Positions 16,204 to 25,096 of a stretch of DNA of 64,000 nucleotides are shown piece by piece. Position 1 is the stretch's first letter, and the number at the start of each line of letters is the position of its first letter. The notes under the pieces are model-generated. The model saw only the letters and a list, made by a program, of their open reading frames with translations. It was not told the DNA's origin and made no database searches. Both the position numbers and the translations under genes were made by a program. Source of the DNA: SLFH01 sp050486265 (GTDB lineage Bacteria > Planctomycetota > Phycisphaerae > Phycisphaerales > UBA1924); contig JBJHCY010000007.1 in assembly GCA_050486265.1 (NCBI GenBank), forward strand, positions 1 to 64,000, read 5' to 3'.

Positions 16204-17367
16204 TCAGCGTTCTAGCGTTCCGATCAACCGATCCACGACTTCAACCGGATCGATCGTGTATTCAAACGCGCCCTCGTGCCCATCTGGAACTTCCACCCAC
16301 GGCACGCCCGTCTCCCGCAGGCGGCCTTGCTCGCCCCGGGCGATCTTGCCGAGCACGCCGGCGGTGATCGCGTCGCCGTAGGCCGCGTTTCCGGGGACGA
16401 CGAAGTAGCGTCCGGGGGCGACCATGGTCTCTTCTTCTGACGACCAGTGGACGGTCGCGCCCTCTTGGTCTTCGGTCTGGAGGATGTAGGCGAACGAGCC
16501 GTCCTCGGCGATCCAGCTCGCGTGGTTCCAGTAGAAGACCGCGTCGTGCATGTGCACGCTGTCGAAGTCGAACATGGAGGCGGGGCCGTGGGTGTAGCGA
16601 AGCGGGACGCTCGCCTCGGGCGCCGAGAACTCGAATTCGCCCGCGTCGTGCTCGGGCCGGTCGAGCGTCGAGCCGCCCAGTGTCAGCAGGGGCGTCTCGC
16701 GGGCCTCGGGCACGAAGAAGGCGATCACGCCCGGTTCGGTCGCCGAGAGCCTGGGGACGGAGAACGCGTCTCCGTCGACCGTGCTGTGCTCGTAGTCGGC
16801 CGGGTTGGTTGAGTTGAAGACGAGGAAGTTCCCGGTCGCGGGGCGCTCGGTTGAGTCGTTGAAGCGGAACGCGCCTCGGAGGCTGGTGGCGGGCGTTGCG
16901 CGGATGGTCAGCTGTGCCCGCTTCGCGGACGCCTCGGGCGGGCGCAGCGTGTACGCCTCGCGGAAGTGAAAGCGTGCGAGCGCCGGGTCGAGCGGGAATC
17001 CCTGAAGCGTTTGCTCTTGGAAGAAGTCGACGCCGGGCACGATGCGGAAGACGCGGGGGCCGGCGGGGACCGAGCTCAGGCGGATCGTCGTGCGCCCCGC
17101 GGCGTCGGTCGGTTCGGCGATCGCCTCGGCCGGGGTTTCGAGGGGCGTGCTGGCGAGCAGCGCGAACGCGACGCCCTCGATCGGCTTGCCCGCTTGGTCG
17201 GTCAGGACGATGTCGATGCGGAGCGAGCGGTCCTCGGCCTCGGGTCCGAGGAGCGGGCCCGGCCCGACCTGAGCCTGGGTGGGTCGGCGGGGGGCGTCGG
17301 CCGTTGCGCAGCCGGCGATCGGCGCGCCGGCTGCGAACAGCATGCCGGCCGACAGCGCACGGAGCAC
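16204..17367 (-). CDS. Predicted lipoprotein with carboxypeptidase-regulatory-like domain
   Basis: About 387 residues. From the GTG at 17367 the product begins VLRALSAGMLFAAGAPIAGC, a lipoprotein signal with lipobox IAGC. The ATG at 17343 would remove its basic n-region. A segment starting RIDIVLTDQAGKPIEGVAFALL and reading TDAAGRTTIRL resembles the regulatory-like beta-sandwich often found in planctomycete surface proteins. The rest is beta-rich, ending in a domain with FYWNHASWIAEDGSFAYILQ. It follows dnaB by 14 bases. The open frame continues upstream through dnaB, but that part is a shadow of dnaB. Function is unknown, and the outer membrane or periplasmic face is the likely site. Confidence 0.75.
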   Translation of the reverse strand: MLRALSAGMLFAAGAPIAGCATADAPRRPTQAQVGPGPLLGPEAEDRSLRIDIVLTDQAGKPIEGVAFALLASTPLETPAEAIAEPTDAAGRTTIRLSSVPAGPRVFRIVPGVDFFQEQTLQGFPLDPALARFHFREAYTLRPPEASAKRAQLTIRATPATSLRGAFRFNDSTERPATGNFLVFNSTNPADYEHSTVDGDAFSVPRLSATEPGVIAFFVPEARETPLLTLGGSTLDRPEHDAGEFEFSAPEASVPLRYTHGPASMFDFDSVHMHDAVFYWNHASWIAEDGSFAYILQTEDQEGATVHWSSEEETMVAPGRYFVVPGNAAYGDAITAGVLGKIARGEQGRLRETGVPWVEVPDGHEGAFEYTIDPVEVVDRLIGTLER

Positions 17368-17381
17368 GGGTCGTGTCGGTT

Positions 17382-19040
17382 TCAGAACGGCGCTCCGGTA
17401 TCGTCGTCGTCCGGCCCGCCTCCGTCGCGGTGGTTCTCTGCCGGGCCGGTGCGTCCGCCGGGGGCGAAAGCGCCGCCGTGGCGCTGAAGGGGCTGGGAGG
17501 GCGGGGCGGCGTAGCCCGGCTGGGGCTTGGGCTCGTAGACGGGGTTGTCGAACGACGCCATCTCGTCGAAGCCGGACTGGGCGGTGTAGTTCTTGAATCG
17601 CGTCGTGGTGTTGTCCCAGGTGAGCTTGACGACGCCGGTCGGCCCGTTTCGCTGCTTGGCGATGATGAGCTCGGCGAGGCCCTTTTTGTCGGGGTGCTCT
17701 TCGATCCATCGCGGGTTGTTGATGTGGTAGTACTCCTCGCGGTGCAGGAGGGCGACGACATCGGCGTCCTGCTCGATCGAGCCCGACTCGCGCAGGTCGC
17801 TCATGCGGGGGCGGTTGCCCTCGCGCTGCTCGGTCCCGCGGTTCAGCTGCGCCAGGCAGACCACCGGGACATGCAGCTCGCGCGCCAGCGCTTTGATCTG
17901 GCGGCTGATCGTCGAGACCTCGACCTGCCGGCTCTCTCGGGCCGCCGTCGGCGCAGTGAGGAGCTGGAGGTAGTCGATCATGATGCACTTGATCTTGTGG
18001 CGCGAGGCCATGCGGCGGGCGCGGGCGCGGAGCTGCATCACGGTCAGGCCCGGTGAATCGTCGATGTACAGCGGCATCTCGGCGAGCGTGTTGCACGCCT
18101 TCATGATGCGTTCCCAGTCCTCGGGGCTGATGCGCGAGCCGTCGCGGAAGAGCGTGCCCTGCACGCCCGAGAAGGCGGAGAGCAGACGCTGCGTCACCGA
18201 CGATTTACTCATCTCGAGGCTGAAGAAGGCGACGGGGATCGGCTGCCTGCCCGCGGCGCTGTCCCAGGGCGTCAGCCCGCCCCGCGCGATCTGCTCGGCG
18301 AGGTTGAGCGCCAGCGCGGTCTTGCCCATCGAGGGGCGCGCCGCGACGATGATGAGCTCGCCCGGCTGCAGCCCGCGGAGCTTGGCGTCCAGGTCGTCGT
18401 ACCCGCTGGGCAGGCCGCTGATGCCCCCGCCCTCGGCCGCCTCGATGCGTTCGAGTTCTTTCTGCAGCAGGTCGCCGAGGACGGCGGGCTCGGAGGCCTG
18501 GTCCTGCTCGGCGATCTCGAAGATCGCGGTCTCGGCGCGGTCGACGAGTTCGGTCAGCCCCTCGCCCCGGAGGTCGCCGGCGTGGTACGCGTCGTAGATG
18601 ATCGTGCCGGCGGTGTCGATCAGCGAGCGCAGGCGGGCCTTGTCGGCGACGATCCTGGCGTAGTACGGCGCGTTGCTGGCGGTCGGCACGCTCTCGGCGA
18701 GCTGCACGAGGTACGCCTCGCCCCCGACCTCGTCGAGCACGCCCGCGTCGCGGAGCCCGTCGACAAGCTGCACCAGGTCGCCCGAGCGGTGCTTGTTGTA
18801 GGTGTCCACCAGCACGCGGAAGATCGCCCCGTGCGCAGGCATGAAGAACTGTTCGGGGCGGCCGACGATGTGCAGCACATCGGCGATCACCTCCGGCCCC
18901 AGCACCATCGAGCCCAGCAGCGCCATCTCCGCCTCGGGCGCGTGGGGGGGCAGGCGGTCGAACAACCTGCCGACCGTCGAGGCGTCGACCTTCGGGCGTC
19001 CTTCGTCCTTGCGTTTGCGACCGGCGGCGATGCTGCTCAT
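17382..19040 (-). CDS. dnaB: Replicative DNA helicase
   Basis: Hexameric 5'-3' helicase of the replication fork. It has 552 residues: an N-terminal primase-interacting domain (PPHAPEAEMALLGSMVLG at about 31-48), a linker, and a RecA-like C-terminal domain with Walker A AARPSMGKTALALN (about 233-246), VAFFSLEMSKSSVTQRLL, Walker B IMIDYLQLL, and the end motif EQREGNRPRMSDLRESGSIE. The last 60 residues form a Pro/Gly-rich tail ending in DDDDTGAPF, which is longer than usual. The ATG at 19040 has a strong aaggagg site, and the in-frame extension to 19154 is rejected. No intein is present. Confidence 0.96.
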   Translation of the reverse strand: MSSIAAGRKRKDEGRPKVDASTVGRLFDRLPPHAPEAEMALLGSMVLGPEVIADVLHIVGRPEQFFMPAHGAIFRVLVDTYNKHRSGDLVQLVDGLRDAGVLDEVGGEAYLVQLAESVPTASNAPYYARIVADKARLRSLIDTAGTIIYDAYHAGDLRGEGLTELVDRAETAIFEIAEQDQASEPAVLGDLLQKELERIEAAEGGGISGLPSGYDDLDAKLRGLQPGELIIVAARPSMGKTALALNLAEQIARGGLTPWDSAAGRQPIPVAFFSLEMSKSSVTQRLLSAFSGVQGTLFRDGSRISPEDWERIMKACNTLAEMPLYIDDSPGLTVMQLRARARRMASRHKIKCIMIDYLQLLTAPTAARESRQVEVSTISRQIKALARELHVPVVCLAQLNRGTEQREGNRPRMSDLRESGSIEQDADVVALLHREEYYHINNPRWIEEHPDKKGLAELIIAKQRNGPTGVVKLTWDNTTTRFKNYTAQSGFDEMASFDNPVYEPKPQPGYAAPPSQPLQRHGGAFAPGGRTGPAENHRDGGGPDDDDTGAPF

Positions 19041-19247
19041 GGGCCCTCCTTGGCCGCGCTGTCCGATGAACCGAGTCGCCGGGTCCGGACCGCGGGTCGC
19101 CATTGTCCCGCGCTGGCCCGGCGTCGGCACGCAAACGAGCGCAATCGGGCGCAAACGCCCGCATCCGACAGTATCTCCACGCCGACCTCCGAGCGGCAGT
19201 GCGATCGCATGACCGGATCTTGGAGGCGTGGAAACCGAGGGGGCACA

Positions 19248-19298
19248 GGGTGTTGGGCGCGGGGCGAAGCAATCCCTGCGCCCAGCACCCCGCGCCCG
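19248..19298. repeat. GC-rich repeat related to the one at 7575
   Basis: Words of the type gggtgttgggcgcggggc (19248-19265) and gcgcccagcaccccgcgccc (19279-19298) face each other in the gap of about 290 bases between the divergent dnaB and pdxH genes. Both words are shared with the element at 7575-7715. The rest of the gap shows no gene. Confidence 0.5.
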
Positions 19299-19330
19299 TT
19301 CTCAGCCCCCGCCCACGAATACCCTTGCCC

Positions 19331-20044
19331 ATGCCAGCCGACCAGCGCGATGTCTCCGAGGCCTACAGCCCCCCCGAACTCCTGCCAGAACCCCTCCCGG
19401 CCGATCCGTTCCCGATCGTCCGGGCGTGGTTCGACGAGGCGCACGACCGGCGCGTCCAGCCCAACCCCAACGCGATGACGGTCGCCTCGGTCGACCGCGA
19501 GGGCAACCCCTCGGCCCGGGTCGTGCTCTGCAAGAATCTCGACGAGGGCTCGGGCCATGTCGTGTTTTACACCAACTACCAGAGCCGCAAGGGCAGGGCG
19601 CTGCTGGAGACGAGGAAAGCCGCGGCGGTCTTCCACTGGGACGCGTTGGACCGCCAGGTCCGCATCGAGGGTCCGGTTGTGCAGAGCCCGGCCGAGGAGA
19701 GCGACGCCTACTTCGCCTCTCGTCCGCTCGAGAGCCGCATCGGGGCGTGGGCGAGCGACCAGAGCCGCCCGGTCGGGTCGCGTCAGGAGCTGCTCGACCG
19801 GGTGTCTGAGGCGATGGCCCGGTTCAAAGTCAGTCTTCAGGACATCCGTTCCAACTCCGATATCCATGTGCCAAGGCCCCCGCACTGGGGGGGCTTGCGG
19901 ATCTGGGCGGCCCGCGTCGAACTCTGGGTCGGGGGCCCCGGTCGGGTGCACGATCGGGCCTGCTGGACGCGGGAGCTCTCGATCTCGCGGGACTCGGAGG
20001 GTTTTCGGGCTGGGGCCTGGTCTTTCTTCCGCCTGCAACCCTGA
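19331..20044 (+). CDS. pdxH: Pyridoxamine 5'-phosphate oxidase
   Basis: FMN enzyme that oxidises pyridoxine or pyridoxamine 5'-phosphate to PLP. The 237-residue product has the family order: AMTVASVDREGNPSARVVLCK, then FYTNYQSRKGRALLE (FMN phosphate site), AAVFHWDALDRQVRIEG, WASDQSRPVGSR, VPRPPHWGGLRI and the C-terminal FFRLQP (the family usually ends R-L-x-P). The ATG at 19331 precedes the conserved part. The longer in-frame extension to 19103 runs through the repeat and is rejected. It is divergent from dnaB. Confidence 0.95.
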   Translation: MPADQRDVSEAYSPPELLPEPLPADPFPIVRAWFDEAHDRRVQPNPNAMTVASVDREGNPSARVVLCKNLDEGSGHVVFYTNYQSRKGRALLETRKAAAVFHWDALDRQVRIEGPVVQSPAEESDAYFASRPLESRIGAWASDQSRPVGSRQELLDRVSEAMARFKVSLQDIRSNSDIHVPRPPHWGGLRIWAARVELWVGGPGRVHDRACWTRELSISRDSEGFRAGAWSFFRLQP

Positions 20045-20207
20045 CACAAGCCCTGCAGCTTGGGCCCGGTTGCGGCTGTGAGGATGCGGGAACAGCCTCC
20101 TGGCGGGGTTCGCCCGCTGGGTGTGAACACGGTCATCCGTATCGCCGAGACTGCTCTTGAGGGCGGCGCACGGCGCGCGGTACGCGCAGAACGGGGAGCG
20201 GCAGGAC

Positions 20208-21422
20208 TTGAGCACACCTCGCAAGGATCTGGACAACGCAGCGGCGCGGGCGCTGCTCGACGAACTGGTCGAGCGAGTCCGCCGGTGCGTCATGAGCACG
20301 CAGCCCGAGGTGGTATCCCGGATCCTGGCGTTGGTGGAGGACCCCGACGCGGAGATCCTCCAGTTCGCCGAGGTGATCCGGACCGACGCGGCGCTGACCG
20401 GTCGTTTGCTGAAGACGGCCAACTCGGCGCATTTCTCGCAGCGCGGGGGCGTGACCACGATCGAGCGGGCCTGCGTGCTGATCGGCCTGGACCGGATCCG
20501 GGCGCTGTCGCTGGGGTTCTACCTCAGCCGCTCGGCCGGCTCACCCAGCGACGCGCTGGCGCGACGGATCTGGGGGGAGTCGGTGTACCGCGCCTGCCTG
20601 ATGGAGCAGCTCGCAGATCGGCTGGGGATCGCGCCGAGGTCCGAGGCGTTTCTGGTCGGGCTGGTGATGGACGCGGGCGTGCCGCTGATGGCCCGCCTGA
20701 TCGACGGGTACGACCCGACGCTGGCGGTGCGTCTCTCTCCGTCGGAGCTGCACCAGTTCGAGCGGAGCAACTTCGCGATGACGCATGTGGATGTCGCCGA
20801 GGCGATCGCGCGGGTGTGGAGCCTGCCCGATGTACTGGCTCGCCCGATCGCTCGCCACCACACCGAGCCCACGGCGGGCGAGTCCCCTCGCACGACGACG
20901 AATCAGCTCCACCGCCTCGCTTTCTACGCGGGTGCGGTCCGCCTGAGAGTCGACAAGGCCGAGCCGAACTCCGAAGCGCCCGAGACCGGCATCGCCTCTG
21001 AGCACCTGGGCATCGAGGCCGACGAGCTGCGCGAGGTGATCGCCGATTCGGTGACCGCGTACCGCCAGCTCATCGGGATCTTCTCGGAGGTCGCCGACAG
21101 CATCGACGACATCGACCGCCTCGCCGAGCGCTCGCACCGACTGCTTCATCGCGAGGTCGATCGGCTGGTCTTGCGGTCATCGGGCGTCGACGCCCCGTCG
21201 GTGCAGCGGGTGACGCTGGGGGAATCTCGGGTCGAGCTGCACTCGATCGGGGCCAGCGCCCGCGCGTACCTCTGCGACTCGCAGGGGCGCAGGCTCGTCG
21301 CCTACGAGTTCACCGTCGGCGAGGCCTCCGCTGAGGAGATCGCCTCCGCCCTCGGCCTGCACGCAGAAGACGCGTCGCACGCGGGGAAACTCGAAGCGCT
21401 GCTCTTGCGGCTGGCCGCGTAG
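20208..21422 (+). CDS. HDOD-domain signalling protein
   Basis: About 404 residues. The HDOD domain, a degenerate HD fold used in bacterial signalling, spans about residues 20-215: MSTQPEVVSRILALVED, VIRTDAALTGRLLKTANSA, GGVTTIERACVLIGLDRIRALSLG, AFLVGLVMDAGVPLM and ARPIARHHTEP. The C-terminal half is helical, then beta, without a recognised output domain. The start is uncertain. A TTG at 20208 (LSTPRKDLDN) follows ggggagcggcaggac, and another TTG lies in frame at 20157. Such proteins often couple second-messenger or stress signals to motility or cell-cycle control, but no partner is visible nearby. Confidence 0.8.
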   Translation: MSTPRKDLDNAAARALLDELVERVRRCVMSTQPEVVSRILALVEDPDAEILQFAEVIRTDAALTGRLLKTANSAHFSQRGGVTTIERACVLIGLDRIRALSLGFYLSRSAGSPSDALARRIWGESVYRACLMEQLADRLGIAPRSEAFLVGLVMDAGVPLMARLIDGYDPTLAVRLSPSELHQFERSNFAMTHVDVAEAIARVWSLPDVLARPIARHHTEPTAGESPRTTTNQLHRLAFYAGAVRLRVDKAEPNSEAPETGIASEHLGIEADELREVIADSVTAYRQLIGIFSEVADSIDDIDRLAERSHRLLHREVDRLVLRSSGVDAPSVQRVTLGESRVELHSIGASARAYLCDSQGRRLVAYEFTVGEASAEEIASALGLHAEDASHAGKLEALLLRLAA

Positions 21423-21425
21423 GCG

Positions 21426-22661
21426 TCACGCTCCCGTCCAGGGCGTTCGTTGCGATCTGCGATGCTCGATGATCGTGCGCGCGAGTTCGGCGGCGCCGAT
21501 CGGCGTTGCGCCCGCACGCCTGCGCGCGGCCCCGACCTCGTACAGACTTTTCCACTGCCCGAAGAGCACGCGGTAGGCCCAGATCGCCGAGCGATCGGGG
21601 TCGTAGAGATTGGTCGACTCGCTGAAGACGCCGTTGACCTCGATGATCGCGAGGTTGCGCCCGGCGCGGAGGTCGTCCTCGCTCGGGCAACGCAGGTCGA
21701 AGCGACCGAAGTCCAGCGCGCCGCCCCCGACGCCGCGGTACGAACGGGCGATCTCGTCGATCTTCGCAGAGAGCGCCGGCGTAACGAGGTCGGCGCCGTC
21801 GGAGAAGATCGCGCCCTGTGCGTGGTTGCCCGCGTGCCCGAGGCGGACGGTCTCGCCCTCGCCGGGGATCCAGGCGAGGCGGTCGCGGTGCCGGCGCAGC
21901 ATGAGCTTCGCCTGCTTGCGGTACCGCTTGTGGCGGAGGATCAGTTCCTCGAGCGTGTGCACGCCGTCGCCCTCGATGAGCGGGAAGCGTTTGCGCGTCA
22001 CCGAGTAGATCCGGCCCGAGGGCGTGAACCGATCGTCGTCGATCGCGTCGGTCTTGCGGATCCAGAACACGCCGAACTCGCAGGGGCCGGGGTGATACTT
22101 CTGGCAGATGACAGGCCCGCCGAAGCGTCGGAAGTAGGGTTCGAGCTCGTTGGGCGAGCGGATCAGCGCCACGCCGTAGCCGCGCTCGCCGGCGTCGGGC
22201 TTCAGCACGATCGGGTATCCGCCCAATTCGGCTTCAGCCTCGATCATGTGTGCGGCGAGGCTCGCTCGTTTCTCGGGGGTCGGCGCCGTTTCGACGAGGC
22301 GTGCGGGCAGCACGCTGTCGGCTGTGCTCTTCAGCCCATCGAGGATCTGCGACTTTGACTCGCCGAGCACGCCGCCCCCGCAGGGGACTCCCGGGTTGGC
22401 GCAGGTGCAGACACGCAGGCCCCCGTACCGGACGCTCAGCCAGAGGATCCAGGGGGCCAGTGGGAGCAGAAAGAGCGGCGTCGGCCAGAACTCGTGATGG
22501 GTCAGGCGGAGCGCTGTGTACCAGCCCCGGCGGATCCACCGGGTGGGTTTCGGGCGGCGAGCGGGGTCCGCGTCGGGCGGCGAATCGTGCTCTACCCCCA
22601 GCGCCAGCGCCTCCGCCCGGGCGTGGGCGAAATGGTCGAGGCGTTGGAGCCGATCGGGCAA
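21426..22661 (-). CDS. ATP-grasp domain protein with N-terminal membrane segment
   Basis: 411 residues. After a charged N-terminus there is one hydrophobic segment at about 66-80 (PTPLFLLPLAPWILWLSV), then a Cys-rich loop (CTCANPGVPCGGG). An ATP-grasp ligase fold follows: PIVLKPDAGERGYGVALI, GPVICQKYHPGPCEFGVFWI and, near the end, DFGRFDLRCPS with IIEVNGVFSESTNLYDP, which hold the ATP/Mg ligands. Substrate is unknown; carboxylate-amine ligases such as D-Ala-D-Ala ligase are the nearest relatives I can name. The TTG start at 22661 has a gaaggga site. It ends 3 bases after the convergent HDOD gene. Confidence 0.8.
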   Translation of the reverse strand: MPDRLQRLDHFAHARAEALALGVEHDSPPDADPARRPKPTRWIRRGWYTALRLTHHEFWPTPLFLLPLAPWILWLSVRYGGLRVCTCANPGVPCGGGVLGESKSQILDGLKSTADSVLPARLVETAPTPEKRASLAAHMIEAEAELGGYPIVLKPDAGERGYGVALIRSPNELEPYFRRFGGPVICQKYHPGPCEFGVFWIRKTDAIDDDRFTPSGRIYSVTRKRFPLIEGDGVHTLEELILRHKRYRKQAKLMLRRHRDRLAWIPGEGETVRLGHAGNHAQGAIFSDGADLVTPALSAKIDEIARSYRGVGGGALDFGRFDLRCPSEDDLRAGRNLAIIEVNGVFSESTNLYDPDRSAIWAYRVLFGQWKSLYEVGAARRRAGATPIGAAELARTIIEHRRSQRTPWTGA

Positions 22662-22828
22662 AGCTGTTCCCTTCAGCGGGCTGCCGCGGGGCCTTCGTCT
22701 CCCTTTGCATATCGGCCCGGCGGACCCGTTGCAAGGAGATCGGAAGAAGATTCTTGGGGCTTAATGGGCACGGGGCCCTGTTTCTTCCGTTTGACTCTCG
22801 CCCCCGGGTGTGCGACCGTCGTGCACCG

Positions 22829-24106
22829 ATGCCTGAGACGATCCATCTCGACGCGCTGGTCCTGGGCGGGGGGATCGCCGGGCTCTGGACGCTCCGCGCC
22901 CTCCGCGAACGGGGGGTGAGCGCGCTGCTGATCGAGGCCCGGGCGATCGGGGGCGGCCAGACCGTCGCCAGTCAAGGGATCATCCACGGGGGCGTGAAGT
23001 ACGCCCTGGGCGGGGCCGCCTCCCGCGCCTCGAAACTCATTGCCGACATGCCCGCACGCTGGGGGGAATCGCTGGCGGGCGCCGCCTTTCCGGATCTCTC
23101 GGGGGCCAAGGTCCTCAGCGAATCCTGCACGCTCTGGACCGGCGGGGGCGTCGGCTCGCGCCTGATGGGCCTGGCGGCATCCAAGGCGATCCGCGTCAAA
23201 CCCGAGCGCCTCACCGGCGCCGAACGGCCCCCACCCTTCGACGATGCGCCCGGCGGCGTCGATGTCTACCGCCTCGACGAGACGGTGCTCGACCCGTGCT
23301 CGCTCGTGCGGGCGCTGGCCGAACCGGTGCTCGGCGCGATCGGCCAGAGTGGCCCGGCCGATTCGGGCATAGACCGTGGCACGGGCGTCCCGCCCGTGCG
23401 AACACCCCGGCTTGAGCGCACAGATGATGGCGTCGCCTGCACGATCACCGACAGTTCGGGCGAAGAACTCCGGCTGCTTCCGCGGCACCTGATCGCCTGC
23501 GCCGGCGCGGGCAACGAGCAGATCGCCCGCGATCTCGGGCTCGACGCAAACATCCGTATGCAGCGCCGCCCGCTGCACATGGTCCTGGCGCGACGGCCCG
23601 GGGGCGAAGACTTGCCGCGGCTCTTCGGCCACTGCGTCGGCGCGGGCTCGAAGCCCCGCCTGACGATCACCAGCGGCGAGTCGGACGGCAGAACCGTCTG
23701 GTGGATCGGGGGCCAGATCGCCGAAACCGGCGTCGACCGCTCGCGGAAAGCACAGATCGCCGAGACACTCTCGGAGCTCCGCGAGACCCTCGCCTGGCTG
23801 GATCTGGAAGGCGTCGAGCTCGCGACGGTCCGGATCGACAGGGCCGAAGGATTCATGCCCGACGGCTCGCGCCCCGACGAGCCGGTGATCCGCAGTGTTG
23901 ATCGCATGCACATCTGCTGGCCGACCAAGCTCGCGTTCGCCCCGATCGTCGCGGATAGGGTATCGGAGCTTGTGGGCGAGCCCGAGCACCCGCAGCCGGA
24001 GCTCGGGCTTCAGCCGCCCCCCTTCGCCCCGCCCCCGTGGACGCTGGACCCCGCCGGCAGCGAGGAGATCGCATGGACCGACGCCCGCTCGGCCGGACAG
24101 GCCTGA
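22829..24106 (+). CDS. FAD-dependent oxidoreductase (glycerol-3-phosphate dehydrogenase-like)
   Basis: 425 residues. The Rossmann FAD motif LVLGGGIAGLWTLRALRERG sits at about 10-29, followed by GGGQTVASQGIIHGGVKYALGG, the usual second FAD segment of the DAO family. The C-terminal half has HLIACAGAGNEQIARDLG and the closing block GFMPDGSRPDEPVI. Substrate is unknown. Residues around 184-191 (GTGVPPVR) are encoded by a dispersed palindromic repeat and look like an insertion in the loop. The ATG at 22829 is chosen because the upstream extension is antisense to the neighbouring gene. It overlaps the next gene by 34 bases. Confidence 0.85.
   Translation: MPETIHLDALVLGGGIAGLWTLRALRERGVSALLIEARAIGGGQTVASQGIIHGGVKYALGGAASRASKLIADMPARWGESLAGAAFPDLSGAKVLSESCTLWTGGGVGSRLMGLAASKAIRVKPERLTGAERPPPFDDAPGGVDVYRLDETVLDPCSLVRALAEPVLGAIGQSGPADSGIDRGTGVPPVRTPRLERTDDGVACTITDSSGEELRLLPRHLIACAGAGNEQIARDLGLDANIRMQRRPLHMVLARRPGGEDLPRLFGHCVGAGSKPRLTITSGESDGRTVWWIGGQIAETGVDRSRKAQIAETLSELRETLAWLDLEGVELATVRIDRAEGFMPDGSRPDEPVIRSVDRMHICWPTKLAFAPIVADRVSELVGEPEHPQPELGLQPPPFAPPPWTLDPAGSEEIAWTDARSAGQA
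23379..23399. repeat. Palindromic repeat inserted in a coding region
   Basis: gcacgggcg-tcc-cgcccgtgc is a perfect 9-base-pair hairpin with a 3-base loop. This GTG-VPPV-encoding motif is frequent between planctomycete genes. Here it lies in frame inside the FAD oxidoreductase gene. Confidence 0.75.
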
Positions 24107-24912
24107 CCGTCAGCCCGCTGGGGCTTGGGACCGTGAAGTTCGGGCGCCGCGAAGGGGTGAAGTACCCCGAGCCCGTCCGCATCCCGGGCGATCGCCTCGC
24201 CCTCGCCCTGCTCTCGCAGGCGATGGAGCTGCGGATCAACCTGCTCGACACCGCTCCGGCCTACGGCACCAGCGAGGAACGCCTCGGCCTGCTCCTTGAA
24301 GGCTGGCGCGACCGCTGGGTGATCTCGACCAAGGCGGGCGAGTCGTTCGAGCACGGGGTCTCCAGCTTCGATTTCTCCTACGAGGGCGTGTACGCCAGCA
24401 TCGAACGCAGCCTGGAGCGGCTCCGCACCGACCGCGTCGAGATCGCCATGATCCACTCCGACGGCAGCGACGACGCGATCCTCGACGAGGGCGGGGCGAT
24501 CGAGGCCCTCAAGGAGCACAAGGCGGCCAAACGCGTCGGTGTGGTCGGCTTCAGCCCCAAGACCGTTGAAGGCGCGATGCGGGCTTCGGAGGTCTGCGGC
24601 GTCCTGATGCTCGAGTTCAACCTGGGCAATCAGGAGATGCGTCCGGTGATCCGGCGCTGCGCCGAACTCGGCGTGGGCGTGCTGGTGAAAAAAGGGCTGA
24701 TGAGCGGGCACGCGGCCGGCGGGGGCACGCTGGGCGACGCGCAGGAGGGGATCCGGCGATCGTTGCGACTCTGTCTCATCGAGCCGGGCGTGACCAGCGT
24801 GATCGTCGGGACGGTCTCGCCAGAGCACCTGGACTTCAACGCGAGGGTGGTTTCCGAGATTCTGGAAAAAAATCGCGAAGAAGGGGTTGGGTCGGGTGAC
24901 GAAATCCTGTAG
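24073..24912 (+). CDS. Aldo/keto reductase
   Basis: NAD(P)H-dependent oxidoreductase of 279 residues with a TIM-barrel fold. The N-terminus RPLGRTGLTVSPLGLGTVKFG is the family signature. The catalytic tetrad is visible as Asp and Tyr in NLLDTAPAYGTSEERLG, Lys in WVISTKAGES and His in IAMIHSDGSDD. The C-terminal cofactor segment is GVTSVIVGTVSPEHLDFN. The ATG at 24073 lies inside the end of the FAD oxidoreductase gene (34-base overlap), so the pair is coupled and may act on related substrates. A possible transcript end is the hairpin at 25055-25095. Confidence 0.92.
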   Translation: MDRRPLGRTGLTVSPLGLGTVKFGRREGVKYPEPVRIPGDRLALALLSQAMELRINLLDTAPAYGTSEERLGLLLEGWRDRWVISTKAGESFEHGVSSFDFSYEGVYASIERSLERLRTDRVEIAMIHSDGSDDAILDEGGAIEALKEHKAAKRVGVVGFSPKTVEGAMRASEVCGVLMLEFNLGNQEMRPVIRRCAELGVGVLVKKGLMSGHAAGGGTLGDAQEGIRRSLRLCLIEPGVTSVIVGTVSPEHLDFNARVVSEILEKNREEGVGSGDEIL

Positions 24913-25096
24913 GCTGGGACAAGTCCGGGTTCAGAGACGCTATTGGCGTGGATGACCAGCGGACGAGCCGGGTCTCTGTGGGGGTGGTGGTGTGTGTGCC
25001 GCCGCCGTTCGGTGTGACAGCCGATTCGGGCCCAGCGCCGGAATTGAGGAGGAGCGACCCTGCGCTGATGCGGCTGCAGGGTCGTTACTTTTTTTG
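24913..25096 (+). other. Possible structured leader or trailer RNA, no gene seen
   Basis: The stretch after the aldo/keto reductase has no convincing gene but pairing potential. cagagac at 24932-24938 can pair with gtctctg at 24972-24978, and GC-rich arms follow near 25000-25045, leading into the terminator hairpin. It does not match the conserved cores of RNase P, SRP or tmRNA that I know. It may be a 3' untranslated region, a small RNA or an attenuator leader of asnS. Confidence 0.25.
25055..25095 (+). terminator. Intrinsic terminator
   Basis: A perfect 9-base-pair stem (cgaccctgc at 25055-25063 with gcagggtcg at 25076-25084) is followed by ttacttttttt, the longest T-run in the area. It lies 143 bases after the aldo/keto reductase stop and 290 bases before asnS, so it ends the upstream transcript or acts as an asnS attenuator. 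Confidence 0.8.

Noticed and set aside
17368..18096. N-terminal extension of the lipoprotein through dnaB
   Set aside because: The extension is out of frame with dnaB and unlike any protein. The lipobox near 17310 marks the true start.
24913..25096. RNase P, SRP or tmRNA gene
   Set aside because: A short match (aagtccgggttc) recalls RNase P, but the rest of the conserved core is absent.
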